In this document: piece by piece, positions 43,058 through 52,181 of the stretch
Position numbering within the stretch: position 1 is the first letter of the stretch
Layout of the letters: every line of letters starts with the position of its first letter
Source: JAGPUQ01 sp963708735
GTDB lineage: Bacteria > Pseudomonadota > Gammaproteobacteria > Pseudomonadales > Porticoccaceae
Assembly: GCA_963708735.1 (NCBI GenBank)
Contig: CAVPTW010000022.1
Coordinates: 248,001-312,000, forward strand
Direction: 5' to 3'
DNA: 64,000 nucleotides
Notes under the pieces: generated by a model
Seen by the model: the letters and a program-made list of their open reading frames with translations, nothing else
Told to the model about the DNA's origin: nothing
The model's database searches: none
Program-made: the position numbers and the translations under genes

Positions 43058-44131
43058 ATGAGCGAAACCGACAGCCACACTCTCGATACGGTCATTCTCG
43101 ACACGGCGACGCGCCTGTTTGCCGATTTGAGTACCTCCGAGACCATCAATGCCACCGAGAAGGGCGAGTGGCCAGGCGCGCTGTGGCAGGCCATCGAGGC
43201 ATCCGGCCTGCATCTCACCTGGGTGCCGGAAGAATATGGCGGGGCGGGTGCCGGCATGCTCGACGGCTTTGCCGTCATCAAGGCAGCCGGTGCCGCGGCG
43301 CTGCCGGTGCCGTTGGCGGAGACCCTGCTGGCGGGTTGGCTGCTGGCCCAGGCGGGGCTGGAAATTCCGGAAGGACCGCTGACCATCGCCCGGGGCGAGC
43401 ATCGAATCAGCAACGGCGCCGTCAGCGGTGTGGCGGTGGCGGTGCCCCATGCGCGCTCTGCACGGCAGATCGTCACCCTGGCCCGTGATGGCGCGCGTCT
43501 TCTTGTGGTCGCGGTTCCGGTGTCCGCCTGTGCGCTCACTCCGGATCGCAATCTGGCTGGCGAACCCTGGGATACCCTGGACTTCAACGGTGCGATGGCG
43601 ACCCTGAGTGCCGCGGCGCCCACCGGCCTCGACGCCGGCAGCCTTGATGCCATGGGCGCCCTGGTGCGGGTGAATCAGGCCGCGGGTGCGTTGGGCACCG
43701 CGCTCGAACTCTGCATTCAGTACGCCGGCGAGCGGGAGCAGTTCGGCCGCCCGATCGGCAAGTTCCAGGCCATTCAGCACATGATTGCCGACCTCGCCGG
43801 CGAAGCGGCGGCCGTCAACGCAGCGGCGGATGCCGCAGCCGAGGCCGTCGCCGCTACCGGCACGGTCGATGCGGACGCCTGGGTCGAGATCGCTACCGCG
43901 AAAGTACGGCTGGGGCAGGCCGCCAGCATAGGTCCGGCCATCGCGCACCAGGTCCACGGCGCCATGGGTTTCACCTACGAGCACCGCCTGCACCATTTCA
44001 CCCGCCGGGCCTGGGCCTGGCGCGACGAATTCGGCAACGAGACGGTCTGGGCGCGCCGCCTGGGCGATGCCGTGCTGGGTTGGGGCGCGGATCAGCTCTG
44101 GCCCCGAATTACGGCAGTTACCGATAAATAA
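43058..44131 (+). CDS. Short acyl-CoA dehydrogenase-like subunit
   Basis: 357 residues, shorter than a normal ~380-residue enzyme. It has WVPEEYGGAGAGMLDGFAVIKAAG near the N-terminus but lacks the usual TEPGxGSD loop in the middle; the C-terminal FAD-side segment is present (GEREQFGRPIGKFQAIQHMIADLA; HQVHGAMGFTYEHRLHHFTRR; FGNETVW). Such truncated-middle-domain subunits form heterotetramers with a full-length partner (as in FadE28-FadE29). The gene just upstream is the obvious partner. Ala-rich tract VNAAADAAAEAVAA near residue 250. Confidence 0.86.
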   Translation: MSETDSHTLDTVILDTATRLFADLSTSETINATEKGEWPGALWQAIEASGLHLTWVPEEYGGAGAGMLDGFAVIKAAGAAALPVPLAETLLAGWLLAQAGLEIPEGPLTIARGEHRISNGAVSGVAVAVPHARSARQIVTLARDGARLLVVAVPVSACALTPDRNLAGEPWDTLDFNGAMATLSAAAPTGLDAGSLDAMGALVRVNQAAGALGTALELCIQYAGEREQFGRPIGKFQAIQHMIADLAGEAAAVNAAADAAAEAVAATGTVDADAWVEIATAKVRLGQAASIGPAIAHQVHGAMGFTYEHRLHHFTRRAWAWRDEFGNETVWARRLGDAVLGWGADQLWPRITAVTDK

Positions 44132-44169
44132 TCAATCAGCTAACGAATTAACTTCGAGAGGATAATCAC

Positions 44170-45333
44170 GTGGATTTTGCCATCACCACAGAACAGCAGG
44201 CCATCATCGACAGCATCCGGGCGCTGATGTCGGATTTCGGCGACGACTACTGGCTCGAACATGACGATACCGGCGAATTCCCGGAGGATTTTTATCAGGC
44301 CATGGCCAAGGGCGGCTGGCTCGGCATCACCATGCCCGAAATTTACGGTGGCTCGAATCTGGGCGTGCAGGAAGCCGCGCTGATGATGATGACGGTGGCC
44401 GAGGGCGGTGGCATGTCGGCGGCTTCGTCCATGCACATCAATATTTTCGGTCCGCACCCGATCCTGGTCTTCGGCACCGAAGACCAGAAGAAGCGCTTTC
44501 TGCCGCCGCTGATCGCGGGCGAACAGAAAACCTGTTTCGGCGTCACCGAGGCCAACGCCGGGCTCGATACCACCCGCATAGAGACCTTCGCCCGGCGCGA
44601 GGGCGACAAGTACATCGTCAACGGCCAGAAGATCTGGACCACCACGGCACAGCAGGCCGACAAGATCATGCTGCTGACCCGCACCACGCCGCGCGACCAG
44701 TGCAAGAAGCCCCACGAGGGCATCACCCTGTTCTACGCCAACATGGATCCCGCGCACGTCCAGATCAGGGAGATCCACAAGATGGGGCGCAAGGCGGTCA
44801 ACTCCAACATGACCTTCTACGACAACCTTGAAGTGTCCGTGGATGATCGCATCGGCGAGGAGGGCAAGGGCTTCCAGTACATCCTGCACAGCCTGAATCC
44901 GGAGCGCATTCTGCTCGCCGCGGAATCCGTGGGCATGGGCCGCAGCGCGCTCCGGCGCGCGGCGCAGTACGCCAAGGACCGCAACGTGTTCGGCCGCCCC
45001 ATCGGGATGAACCAGTCGGTGCAGCATCCGCTCGCGGAAAACTGGATCGAGCTGGAGGCAGCCTATCTGAGCGTGATGCGCGCGGCCTGGCTGTACGACA
45101 ACGGCAAACCCTGCGGTGCCGAGGCCAATGGTGCCAAGTATCTGGCCGCCGAAGTCGGCTTCAAGGCCTGCCAGCAGGCGGTGCTCACCCACGGCGGCAT
45201 GGGCTACGCCAAGGAGTTCCACGTCGAACGCCTGATGCGCGAAGCCATGCTGCCGCGCCTGGCGCCGGTGAGCCAGAACATGGTGCTCAATTTCATCGCC
45301 ACCAATGTGCTGGACCTGCCGCGCTCCTATTGA
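44170..45333 (+). CDS. Acyl-CoA dehydrogenase, isovaleryl/short-branched-like
   Basis: 387 residues. MDFAITTEQQAIIDSIRALM, then GVTEANAGLDTTRIETFA, NGQKIWTTTAQQADKI, GRKAVNSNMTFYDNLEV, RNVFGRPIGMNQSVQHPLAE and THGGMGYAKEFHVERL. The C-terminal YEGT motif is missing (LAPVSQNMVLNF); LNPERILLAAES supplies a Glu at the position used by isovaleryl-type enzymes. Start is GTG 44170 behind GAGAGG. It is the fifth acyl-CoA dehydrogenase gene of the block and the last catabolic gene before a 476-bp gap. Confidence 0.89.
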   Translation: MDFAITTEQQAIIDSIRALMSDFGDDYWLEHDDTGEFPEDFYQAMAKGGWLGITMPEIYGGSNLGVQEAALMMMTVAEGGGMSAASSMHINIFGPHPILVFGTEDQKKRFLPPLIAGEQKTCFGVTEANAGLDTTRIETFARREGDKYIVNGQKIWTTTAQQADKIMLLTRTTPRDQCKKPHEGITLFYANMDPAHVQIREIHKMGRKAVNSNMTFYDNLEVSVDDRIGEEGKGFQYILHSLNPERILLAAESVGMGRSALRRAAQYAKDRNVFGRPIGMNQSVQHPLAENWIELEAAYLSVMRAAWLYDNGKPCGAEANGAKYLAAEVGFKACQQAVLTHGGMGYAKEFHVERLMREAMLPRLAPVSQNMVLNFIATNVLDLPRSY

Positions 45334-45540
45334 CCGAAAATCCGAACCCCGCGGATACGGTCTCCCGCGCACGTGGGGCGTGGCTTGATCGTTGTAATCC
45401 GGAGACTGGGCAAGGCGGGAACGCGGGGTGCCTGCGGAGTCTGACTGCCGTGTGCGATTCCGCGCCCGCCACGACGGGCCGGTCTTTCGCAGTGCCGGCT
45501 GTGATCGGGGTTTCAAACGCTGCTCGGACACTACTTTTCT

Positions 45541-45576
45541 ATTGTGTTCTATTTAGTGTTCTGTATTGTGTTCTGC
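45541..45576. repeat. Three 12-bp direct repeats in the gap before the efflux operon
   Basis: ATTGTGTTCTAT (45541-45552), TTAGTGTTCTGT (45553-45564) and ATTGTGTTCTGC (45565-45576) share an invariant GTGTTCT core at exact 12-bp spacing; on the other strand this is AGAACAC. The tract is AT-rich in a GC-rich region. It lies 234 bp before the RND adaptor gene, in a 476-bp gap (45334-45809) that otherwise shows no gene I can support. It may be a regulator-binding array or a slippage product. Confidence 0.55.
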
Positions 45577-45809
45577 CTTGACGACGCCCAACCCCGGGGC
45601 CGTGCACCGGGTTGTATTCAATCGATAGTTCACGCTTAAATCGCGAACCGCCGGCCGATCCGGTAGTTTGGAACAACGCCATTGATGTCGCCCGGAGACG
45701 CCGGACGGCAGTGATCCGAGCCGATCCAGACTGAATCCGCAATAACGATTCCCACCGGCTGTCGCCGCGTACGCGAGCCGTCAGCCGCAAGTCATCGAGG
45801 AGACAGCGC

Positions 45810-46991
45810 GTGCCAGGTAAGACCAGCCCTTTCCATTGCAAGCTGTTGGACGGCGGGGTGCCGACCGCGGTGGTCCTGTTGGTACTGGTTCTGTCCGGAT
45901 GTGGTGAGAAAGCGGCACCGCCGCCGCCCCCGGGGCCAGTGGAAGTCGGGGTTGTCACCCTCGCGGCCAGCGATGTGGTACTGGCGGCGGAGTTTTCCGG
46001 TCGAACGGTCGCCTACCGCGTTGCCGAAGTGCGGCCCCAGGCGGCCGGGATCGTCCAGCGCCGGCTATTCACCGAGGGCGCCAATGTGGTTGCCGGCGAA
46101 ACCCTGTACCAGATCGATCCACAAAGCTACCGTGCTGAGCTACAGCGCACGGAGGCAGCACTGCAACGCGTACTGGCCAGTGAAAAGGTGGCGCGTCTGA
46201 AGGCGGATCGCTACCAGGGCCTGATCGCCAAGAAATTGATCAGTCAGCAGGACTATGACGATGCCGATGCAGCTCTGAAGGAAGCCAGTGCCGCCGTCGC
46301 GGTGGCGCGGGCCGAGCGGGACATCGCGCGCATCAACCTCGAATACACCACCATCCGGGCGCCGATCTCCGGCCGTATCGGCCGCTCTCTGGTCACCGAG
46401 GGCGCGCTTTTGGAAGCGGAACAGGAAGCCCCGCTCGCGGTGATCCAGCAGATCGATCCGCTGTTTGTGGATATCACCCAGTCGAGCGTCGATCTCACTC
46501 GCCTGAAAAGGGATCTTGCCGAAGGCCGGCTTACGCCGGCCGGCGAAGGCGCGGCGATGCGGCTGGTGCTGGAGGATGGCACTCCCTACGCCCACCCGGG
46601 AGTGCTGGCATTTTCGGAGGTTCGTGTCGACGAGAGCACCGGCAATGTCACGCTGCGCGGTGCCGTACCCAATCCCGACCATCTGTTGCTGCCCGGCATG
46701 TTCGTGCGAGCCGGCCTCGATCAGGCGATACGCCGGGATACGATTCTCGCGCCTCAGAAAGGCGTGAGCTTCGACTACACCGGCAAGGCCTTTGCCATGG
46801 TGGTCGATGGTGACAACAAGATACAGCGCCGCTTCCTGAGCGTGGGTCGCGCCATAGGTGACCAATGGTTGGTGCTTGAAGGTCTCACGGCCGGCGATCG
46901 GGTTGTGGTCGATGGTCTCCAGAAAATTCGCGAAGGTGCCGAAGTGACGACCGTTCCCGCTGCTGCGGGCGGCGCGGCCGAGGCGCACTGA
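45810..46991 (+). CDS. RND efflux periplasmic adaptor lipoprotein (AcrA/MexA-like)
   Basis: 393 residues. A lipobox VLVLSGC puts the acylated Cys at 31, so it should be anchored in the inner membrane facing the periplasm. EVRPQAAGIVQRRLFTEGANVVAGETLYQIDP is the first half of the lipoyl-like domain; the alpha-hairpin covers ~100-165; IRAPISGRIGRSLVTEGALL is the second lipoyl half; the beta-barrel and membrane-proximal domains follow (GLTAGDRVVVDGLQKIREGA). It bridges the pump to an outer-membrane channel. The pump gene starts one base after its stop. Start GTG 45810 behind GAGGAGA. Confidence 0.93.
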   Translation: MPGKTSPFHCKLLDGGVPTAVVLLVLVLSGCGEKAAPPPPPGPVEVGVVTLAASDVVLAAEFSGRTVAYRVAEVRPQAAGIVQRRLFTEGANVVAGETLYQIDPQSYRAELQRTEAALQRVLASEKVARLKADRYQGLIAKKLISQQDYDDADAALKEASAAVAVARAERDIARINLEYTTIRAPISGRIGRSLVTEGALLEAEQEAPLAVIQQIDPLFVDITQSSVDLTRLKRDLAEGRLTPAGEGAAMRLVLEDGTPYAHPGVLAFSEVRVDESTGNVTLRGAVPNPDHLLLPGMFVRAGLDQAIRRDTILAPQKGVSFDYTGKAFAMVVDGDNKIQRRFLSVGRAIGDQWLVLEGLTAGDRVVVDGLQKIREGAEVTTVPAAAGGAAEAH

Positions 46992-46992
46992 G

Positions 46993-49900
46993 ATGTCGAA
47001 TTTCTTTATTGACCGACCCATTTTTGCCTGGGTTATCGCCATAGTAGTGATGATCGCGGGCGCCCTCGCGATCACCCAGTTGCCCATTGAACAGTACCCT
47101 GAGGTCGCGCCGCCGAGTGTGGTGATCCGCGCGATGAATCCCGGCGCGTCCGCCGAGACGGTGCAGGACACGACGGTCCAGATCATCGAGCAGAGCATGG
47201 TCGGGCTGGACAATTTTCTGTACATGTCTTCCAAGAGCGATTCCGCCGGGGTGGGTGAAATCACCATCACCTTCGCATCCGGTACGGATCCCGATATCGC
47301 CCAGGTCCAGGTACAAAACAAGCTTGCGGTGGCGATGCCCCAGTTGCCCCAAACGGTGCGGGATCAGGGCGTCAAGGTCACCAAGAGCAGCCCGGGCGCC
47401 ATCATGGTGGTGGCCTTTTATTCTCCAAAGGGGGAACTGGACCGCTACGACATGTCCGACTATGTGGCGGCCAATATCATCGAGCCGGTGAGCCGACTCA
47501 ACGGGGTGGGCGATGTGACCCTGTTTGGTTCCCAGTACGCCATGCGCATCTGGCTCGATGCGGACAAGCTCAATAGCTATCAATTGACACCGGGCGATGT
47601 CACCGACGCCATCCGCGAGCAGAACTTTCAGGTGCGGGCCGGCGAGCTCGGCGCTGGTCCCGCCGCGCCCGGGCAGCAGCTCAATGCCACGGTCATTTCC
47701 CAGACGCTGCTGAAGAATCCCCAGGAATTCGGTGACATCCTGTTGCGGGTCAACAGCGACGGCTCCCGCGTGGCGCTGCGCGATGTCGCCCGGATTCAGT
47801 TCGGCGGCGAGAATTACCAGTTTTTGAGCCATTTCAATGGCTACGAAGCCAGCGGCATCGTGGTCAATCAGGCGCCCTATTCGAACGCCCTGGAGGTGGC
47901 CGCCCGGGTCAAGGCCAAACTTGCCGAACTGGAGCCCTTCCTGCCGGAGGGCATGGTGATGGATCTGGGCTACGACACTGCACCTTTCACCCAGGTGGCG
48001 ATTCGCGGTGTCATCCAAACGCTGGTGGAGGCGGTGATCCTGGTCACCCTGGTGATGTTTCTGTTCTTGCAGAATATTCGTGCCACCGTGATTCCCACCA
48101 TTGCCATTCCAGTGGTGATTCTGGGTACTTTCGGGATCCTGCAGGCGTTTGGCTATTCGATCAACACGCTGACCATGTTCGCCATGGTGCTCGCCATCGG
48201 ACTGCTGGTGGACGACGCCATCGTGGTGGTGGAAAACGTCGAGCGGATCATGGCGGAGGAAGGTCTGTCGCCGCGGGAGGCGACGCGCAAATCGATGGGC
48301 CAGATCCAGGGCGCGCTGATCGGTATCGGGACCGTATTGTCCGCGGTGTTCATCCCGATGGCGTTTTTCCCCGGGACCACCGGGGCGATTTATCGCCAGT
48401 TTTCCATCACCATTGTTTCGGCCATGGTGTTATCGGTGTTCGTGGCCCTGATTCTGACGCCCGCGCTCTGTGCCAGCATGCTCAAGCCCATAGCGGCCGG
48501 CCACCACGAAGATAAGCGCGGCTTTTTTGGCTGGTTCAACCGAACCTTTCAACGCAGCACGTCCGGATACCAGGGTCTGGTGGCGGGAATGCTGCGCCGA
48601 ACGATCCGTTATCTGGTTATTTACGGCGTCATCATCGCGGGTGTCGCCATCCTGTTTGCGCGCCTGCCGACGGCTTTTCTGCCCGAGGACGATCCCGGCC
48701 TCATGTTCAGTCAGGTGCAACTGCCGGTTGGTGCCACCATGGAGCGGACTCGTGGCGTCCTCGAGCAGGTGGAGCGTTACTTCGCAGAAAACGAAAAGGA
48801 CACCATCAAGACGGTCTACTGCGTGACCGGGTTCAGCTTCACCGGGCGCGGTCAGAACAACGGCCAATGCTATATCCAGATGCACCACTGGGATGATCGC
48901 TCGAAGCCCGGCCAGGACGTCAAGACAGTTTCACGTCGTGCCATTGGTGCCTTTTCCCAGATCAAGGACGCGCGGGCGGTGGCTTTTTACCCACCGCCCA
49001 TTCGCTCTCTTGGTACTTCGTCGGGGTTCGTCTTCGAGTTGAAGGACAATGGCCAGCGTGGCCACGCCGCCCTGCTGGCGGCGCGCGATCAACTGCTCGG
49101 TGGCGCGGCGCAGGATCCCCGGCTCGCCAAAGTGCGACCTAATGGACTCGAAGACGCAGCTCACTTCCAGATCGATATCGACCAGCAAAAGGCGCGTGCA
49201 CTGGGCCTATCGATCGGGGCGATCAACGACACCCTGGCTACCGCTTGGGCATCGACCTACACCAACGACTTTCTACATAACGGCCGAATCAAGAAAGTCT
49301 ACGTTCAGGGTGACACGCAATTCCGGATGCTCCCCGAAGACCTCCAGCGCTGGTTCGTGCGCAATCAACGGGGCGAGATGGTGCCTTTCTCGGCTTTTTC
49401 CTCCGCCTCCTGGACCAAGAAATCGCCGCGGCTTGAGCGCTACAACGCCGTGCCTTCGATGGAGATCGTGGGGGAAGCTTCACCAGGCCACACCACCGGG
49501 GAGGCCATCCAGGCGTTGCAGGAATTGGCGGCCAAGCTACCACCGGGGTTCGGTTACGAATGGACCGGACTTTCGTTGCAGGAGACCCAGTCCGGAGCTC
49601 AGACTCCCGTCCTGTATGCGCTATCGATCGCCTTGGTGTTTCTGGCGCTCGCCGCGCTCTATGAAAGCTGGTCAGTACCTTTTGCCGTCATTCTGGTGGT
49701 GCCCTTGGGCGTTTTTGGCGCTTTGCTGGCGGCTTACGGCCGCGGATTGTCCAACGATATCTTCTTTCAGGTCAGTCTTCTGGCGACGGTCGGTCTGTCC
49801 GCCAAGAACGCGATTCTGATTGTGGAATTCGCGCGCGATCTGCAGGCCCGCGGCATGGGAATCGTCGAAGCGACGCTCCAGGCGGTGCGCTTGCGGCTGC

Positions 49901-50148
49901 GCCCGATCGTCATGACTTCGATAGCCTTCATGTTGGGAGTGCTGCCGTTGGCGCTGAACACGGGTGCCGGCTCCGAGAGCCAGAATGCCGTCGGCACCGG
50001 CGTCCTCGGTGGAGTGATCACGGGCACACTGCTGGCGATTTTTTTCGTGCCGGTGTTTTATGTTGTTATCCGGCGAATCTTCAAATCCGGTTCCCACCGG
50101 GATCACGAATTGGCGGAGGCGGCCGTGAAAGATGACAGCGCACATTAA
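46993..50148 (+). CDS. RND multidrug efflux permease (HAE1 family, AcrB/MexB-like)
   Basis: 1051 residues, twelve transmembrane helices with two large periplasmic loops. It starts FFIDRPIFAWVIAIVVMIAGALAI as AcrB does. Proton-relay residues are intact: Asp407-Asp408 in GLLVDDAIVVVENVERI and Lys938 in LSAKNAILIVEFARD. AVFIPMAFFPGTTGAIYRQF is the RND motif C region. Proton-driven export of hydrophobic compounds, drugs or bile-acid/terpenoid-like molecules is expected. No outer-membrane factor or regulator gene is adjacent, so it probably borrows TolC/OprM from elsewhere. Its place beside lipid-type catabolic genes suggests a detoxifying role (inference). Confidence 0.95.
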   Translation: MSNFFIDRPIFAWVIAIVVMIAGALAITQLPIEQYPEVAPPSVVIRAMNPGASAETVQDTTVQIIEQSMVGLDNFLYMSSKSDSAGVGEITITFASGTDPDIAQVQVQNKLAVAMPQLPQTVRDQGVKVTKSSPGAIMVVAFYSPKGELDRYDMSDYVAANIIEPVSRLNGVGDVTLFGSQYAMRIWLDADKLNSYQLTPGDVTDAIREQNFQVRAGELGAGPAAPGQQLNATVISQTLLKNPQEFGDILLRVNSDGSRVALRDVARIQFGGENYQFLSHFNGYEASGIVVNQAPYSNALEVAARVKAKLAELEPFLPEGMVMDLGYDTAPFTQVAIRGVIQTLVEAVILVTLVMFLFLQNIRATVIPTIAIPVVILGTFGILQAFGYSINTLTMFAMVLAIGLLVDDAIVVVENVERIMAEEGLSPREATRKSMGQIQGALIGIGTVLSAVFIPMAFFPGTTGAIYRQFSITIVSAMVLSVFVALILTPALCASMLKPIAAGHHEDKRGFFGWFNRTFQRSTSGYQGLVAGMLRRTIRYLVIYGVIIAGVAILFARLPTAFLPEDDPGLMFSQVQLPVGATMERTRGVLEQVERYFAENEKDTIKTVYCVTGFSFTGRGQNNGQCYIQMHHWDDRSKPGQDVKTVSRRAIGAFSQIKDARAVAFYPPPIRSLGTSSGFVFELKDNGQRGHAALLAARDQLLGGAAQDPRLAKVRPNGLEDAAHFQIDIDQQKARALGLSIGAINDTLATAWASTYTNDFLHNGRIKKVYVQGDTQFRMLPEDLQRWFVRNQRGEMVPFSAFSSASWTKKSPRLERYNAVPSMEIVGEASPGHTTGEAIQALQELAAKLPPGFGYEWTGLSLQETQSGAQTPVLYALSIALVFLALAALYESWSVPFAVILVVPLGVFGALLAAYGRGLSNDIFFQVSLLATVGLSAKNAILIVEFARDLQARGMGIVEATLQAVRLRLRPIVMTSIAFMLGVLPLALNTGAGSESQNAVGTGVLGGVITGTLLAIFFVPVFYVVIRRIFKSGSHRDHELAEAAVKDDSAH

Positions 50149-50235
50149 CCACGTGCTCCCATCAATCGAACTTGGATGCGGAGGGCGTTGATATCGGTGT
50201 CTGCAATGTGCCGATGGTGTGGAACGAAGAAGAGG

Positions 50236-50254
50236 GCTGCCGCAGCAGCTTTTT
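50236..50254 (+). terminator. Weak terminator after the RND operon
   Basis: GCTGC (50236-50240), loop CGCA, GCAGC (50245-50249), then T5. Short stem, but correctly placed 88 bases after the pump stop and just before the convergent srkA end. Confidence 0.5.
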
Positions 50255-50263
50255 AACAAGCGG

Positions 50264-51241
50264 CTAAAGCGCCTCCGCAACCTCCTGCAATGAAAACAAC
50301 TGCTGTTCCAGCATGCCGACGTGCTGGGTCCAGTAGGCGGGCGTGTTGAACCAGGTGAATGCGCGCGGAAATGCCGGGTCGTCCCAGCGGCTCGCGAGCC
50401 AGTGGGTGTAGTGAATCATCCGCAAGGCGCGCAGAGGTTCGATCAGTTTCAGTTCGGCACGGCGGAATTCGTTGAAATCTTCGTAACCCGACAGGACTTC
50501 ATCCAGCTGCTGGCGCTGTTCATGAACGTCGCCCGACAGCAGCATCCAGATATCCTGTACCGCCGGACCCATTCGGCTGTCGTCGAAATCCACCACGAAC
50601 AGGGCGTCGTCGCGGGTGCAGAGGATGTTGCCGATATGGCAGTCGCCATGGGTGCGGATATAGCGCAGATCAGGGACATAATCGAACAGTTGCCGGCACA
50701 GGGCGACGATTTGCGCGACGGCGTTCTGGTAACGGGCGACCAGTTCGCCGGGGATGAAGCCTTGCTGCAAAAGCTGTGCACTGGGTTCGATCGCGAAACT
50801 CTCGATGCTGATTGTGGGTCGGTGCCTGAAATCGCGATTTTTGGCGATGCCGTGCAGGCGCCCCAGGAGCTGACCCATTCTGAACAGATAATCGAGATCG
50901 CCCGGCTCGGGCGCGGAGCCGCCTTTGCGCGGAAACAGGGTGAAGAGGAATTCGTTGAACTGATGCAGGCTGATGCCGGCTATTTTGAGCGGCGCGATGA
51001 CGGGTATTTCGGCAGCGTGGAGTTCGTCCAGAAAGGCATGCTCTTCCAGAATGGCTTCCCGGGACCAGCGACCCGGCCGGTAGAATTTGGCAATGACCGG
51101 CTGCCCCTCGTCGATGCCGATCTGATACACCCGGTTCTCGTAGCTGTTGAGGGTCAGGATGCGCAGGTCGCTGACCAGCCCCAGGGATTCGATGGCGGTG
51201 ATGACGGCGTCGGGCGTCAGCGCGTCGTACGGGTGAGACAT
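50264..51241 (-). CDS. srkA: Stress response serine/threonine kinase SrkA (YihE)
   Basis: 325 residues, the same length class as E. coli SrkA (328). It has a choline-kinase-like fold: NSYENRVYQIGIDEGQPVIAKFYRPGRW (ATP-binding lobe), RTHGDCHIGNIL (catalytic loop) and FVVDFDDSRMGPAVQDIWML (Mg-binding Asp). SrkA counters the MazEF-type death pathway and protects against oxidative and envelope stress in E. coli. No dsbA follows it here, unlike E. coli. The upstream intergenic region to the dioxygenase gene (51242-51358) shows nothing clear. Confidence 0.93.
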   Translation of the reverse strand: MSHPYDALTPDAVITAIESLGLVSDLRILTLNSYENRVYQIGIDEGQPVIAKFYRPGRWSREAILEEHAFLDELHAAEIPVIAPLKIAGISLHQFNEFLFTLFPRKGGSAPEPGDLDYLFRMGQLLGRLHGIAKNRDFRHRPTISIESFAIEPSAQLLQQGFIPGELVARYQNAVAQIVALCRQLFDYVPDLRYIRTHGDCHIGNILCTRDDALFVVDFDDSRMGPAVQDIWMLLSGDVHEQRQQLDEVLSGYEDFNEFRRAELKLIEPLRALRMIHYTHWLASRWDDPAFPRAFTWFNTPAYWTQHVGMLEQQLFSLQEVAEAL

Positions 51242-51358
51242 GGGTGCCGCCGGGAAACTGCAAGGCGGTCATTGTAGGGGGTTATGCCATGGGCGGCGGA
51301 CGAATACGCGCCTTGCTGGCCGCCGAATAGCAGGAGTTCAGGGCAAACCGGCTCCCGA

Positions 51359-52168
51359 TCAGCTTCCGAACCGAAACGCCGAGACGGGCGCGCCCAATAC
51401 CCGGTCGCGGTAGACGCTAACGCCCGCGTCAACGCCGGCGGCCCCGGCGATGACATGCAGCGGCAGCAGGTGCTCTTCGCGCGGGTGGGCTTGGGTGGCG
51501 CCAGGGGCTTTGTGCCAGGCGTCAAGACGGCGGTTGCGTTCGTCGGGACTGGTGGTGCAAGCGTCCTGAAGCCAGGCGTCGAAGGCGTCGCCGGCGGGAT
51601 TGGTGGCCGGCCGGTGCATCAGGATCGCCATGTTGTGGTAGCTCATGCCGCTGCCGATCAGCAATACGCCCTCGCGGCGCAACGGGGCCAGCGCGGCGCC
51701 CAGCGCAAGGTGTGCGCCGGGGTTCAGATCAGGGCGCAGTGAAATCTGCACGACCGGGATGTCGGCATCCGGATAAATCAGTTTGCAGGGAATGAATACC
51801 CCGTGATCCAGGCCGTGTTCGGGGTCCTGCGCCGCAGCGATGCCAGCTGCGCCCAGCAGGTCGCAGACACGATCGGCGAGCCAGGGTGCGCCCGGAGCGC
51901 CGTAGCGCAATTGATAGGTGTGCGGCGGAAAACCGTGGTAGTCGTAGATCAGCGGCGGTGCCAGCGCGCTGTTGACGCGCACCGGGTCGGCTTCCCAGTG
52001 CGCGGAGACGATCAACAGCGCGCGGGGCCGGGTCCCAACCGTCGCTGCCAGGCCGCGCAGAAACGCGGCCATGCGATCCCAGGTGTCAGCGGGCCCCAGG
52101 GGCCAGTCCATGAAAAAACAGGGCCCGCCGCCATGGGGGATGTAATAGCAGGGCAGGGCGGTGGTCAT
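51359..52168 (-). CDS. DODA-type extradiol dioxygenase (YgiD/4,5-DOPA dioxygenase family)
   Basis: 269 residues of the class III extradiol (LigB) superfamily. Metal-ligand and acid/base histidines are visible in YYIPHGGGPCFF (His12), VSAHWEADP, EHGLDHGVFIPCKLIYP and HPREEHLLPLHV. YgiD-type enzymes open catechol rings such as L-DOPA using non-haem Fe(II) or Zn. The natural substrate here is unknown; a catecholic intermediate from the nearby oxidative genes is possible. ATG 52168 follows GAGGGAG. The stop of the upstream LLM gene is 13 bp away, so they are likely cotranscribed. Confidence 0.88.
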   Translation of the reverse strand: MTTALPCYYIPHGGGPCFFMDWPLGPADTWDRMAAFLRGLAATVGTRPRALLIVSAHWEADPVRVNSALAPPLIYDYHGFPPHTYQLRYGAPGAPWLADRVCDLLGAAGIAAAQDPEHGLDHGVFIPCKLIYPDADIPVVQISLRPDLNPGAHLALGAALAPLRREGVLLIGSGMSYHNMAILMHRPATNPAGDAFDAWLQDACTTSPDERNRRLDAWHKAPGATQAHPREEHLLPLHVIAGAAGVDAGVSVYRDRVLGAPVSAFRFGS

Positions 52169-52181
52169 CGAGGACTCCCTC

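Noticed and set aside
45330..45581. Possible 83-residue protein in the gap before the RND operon
   Set aside because: It starts inside the end of the last dehydrogenase gene, has no ribosome site or known similarity, and its C-terminus is made by the 12-bp repeats.
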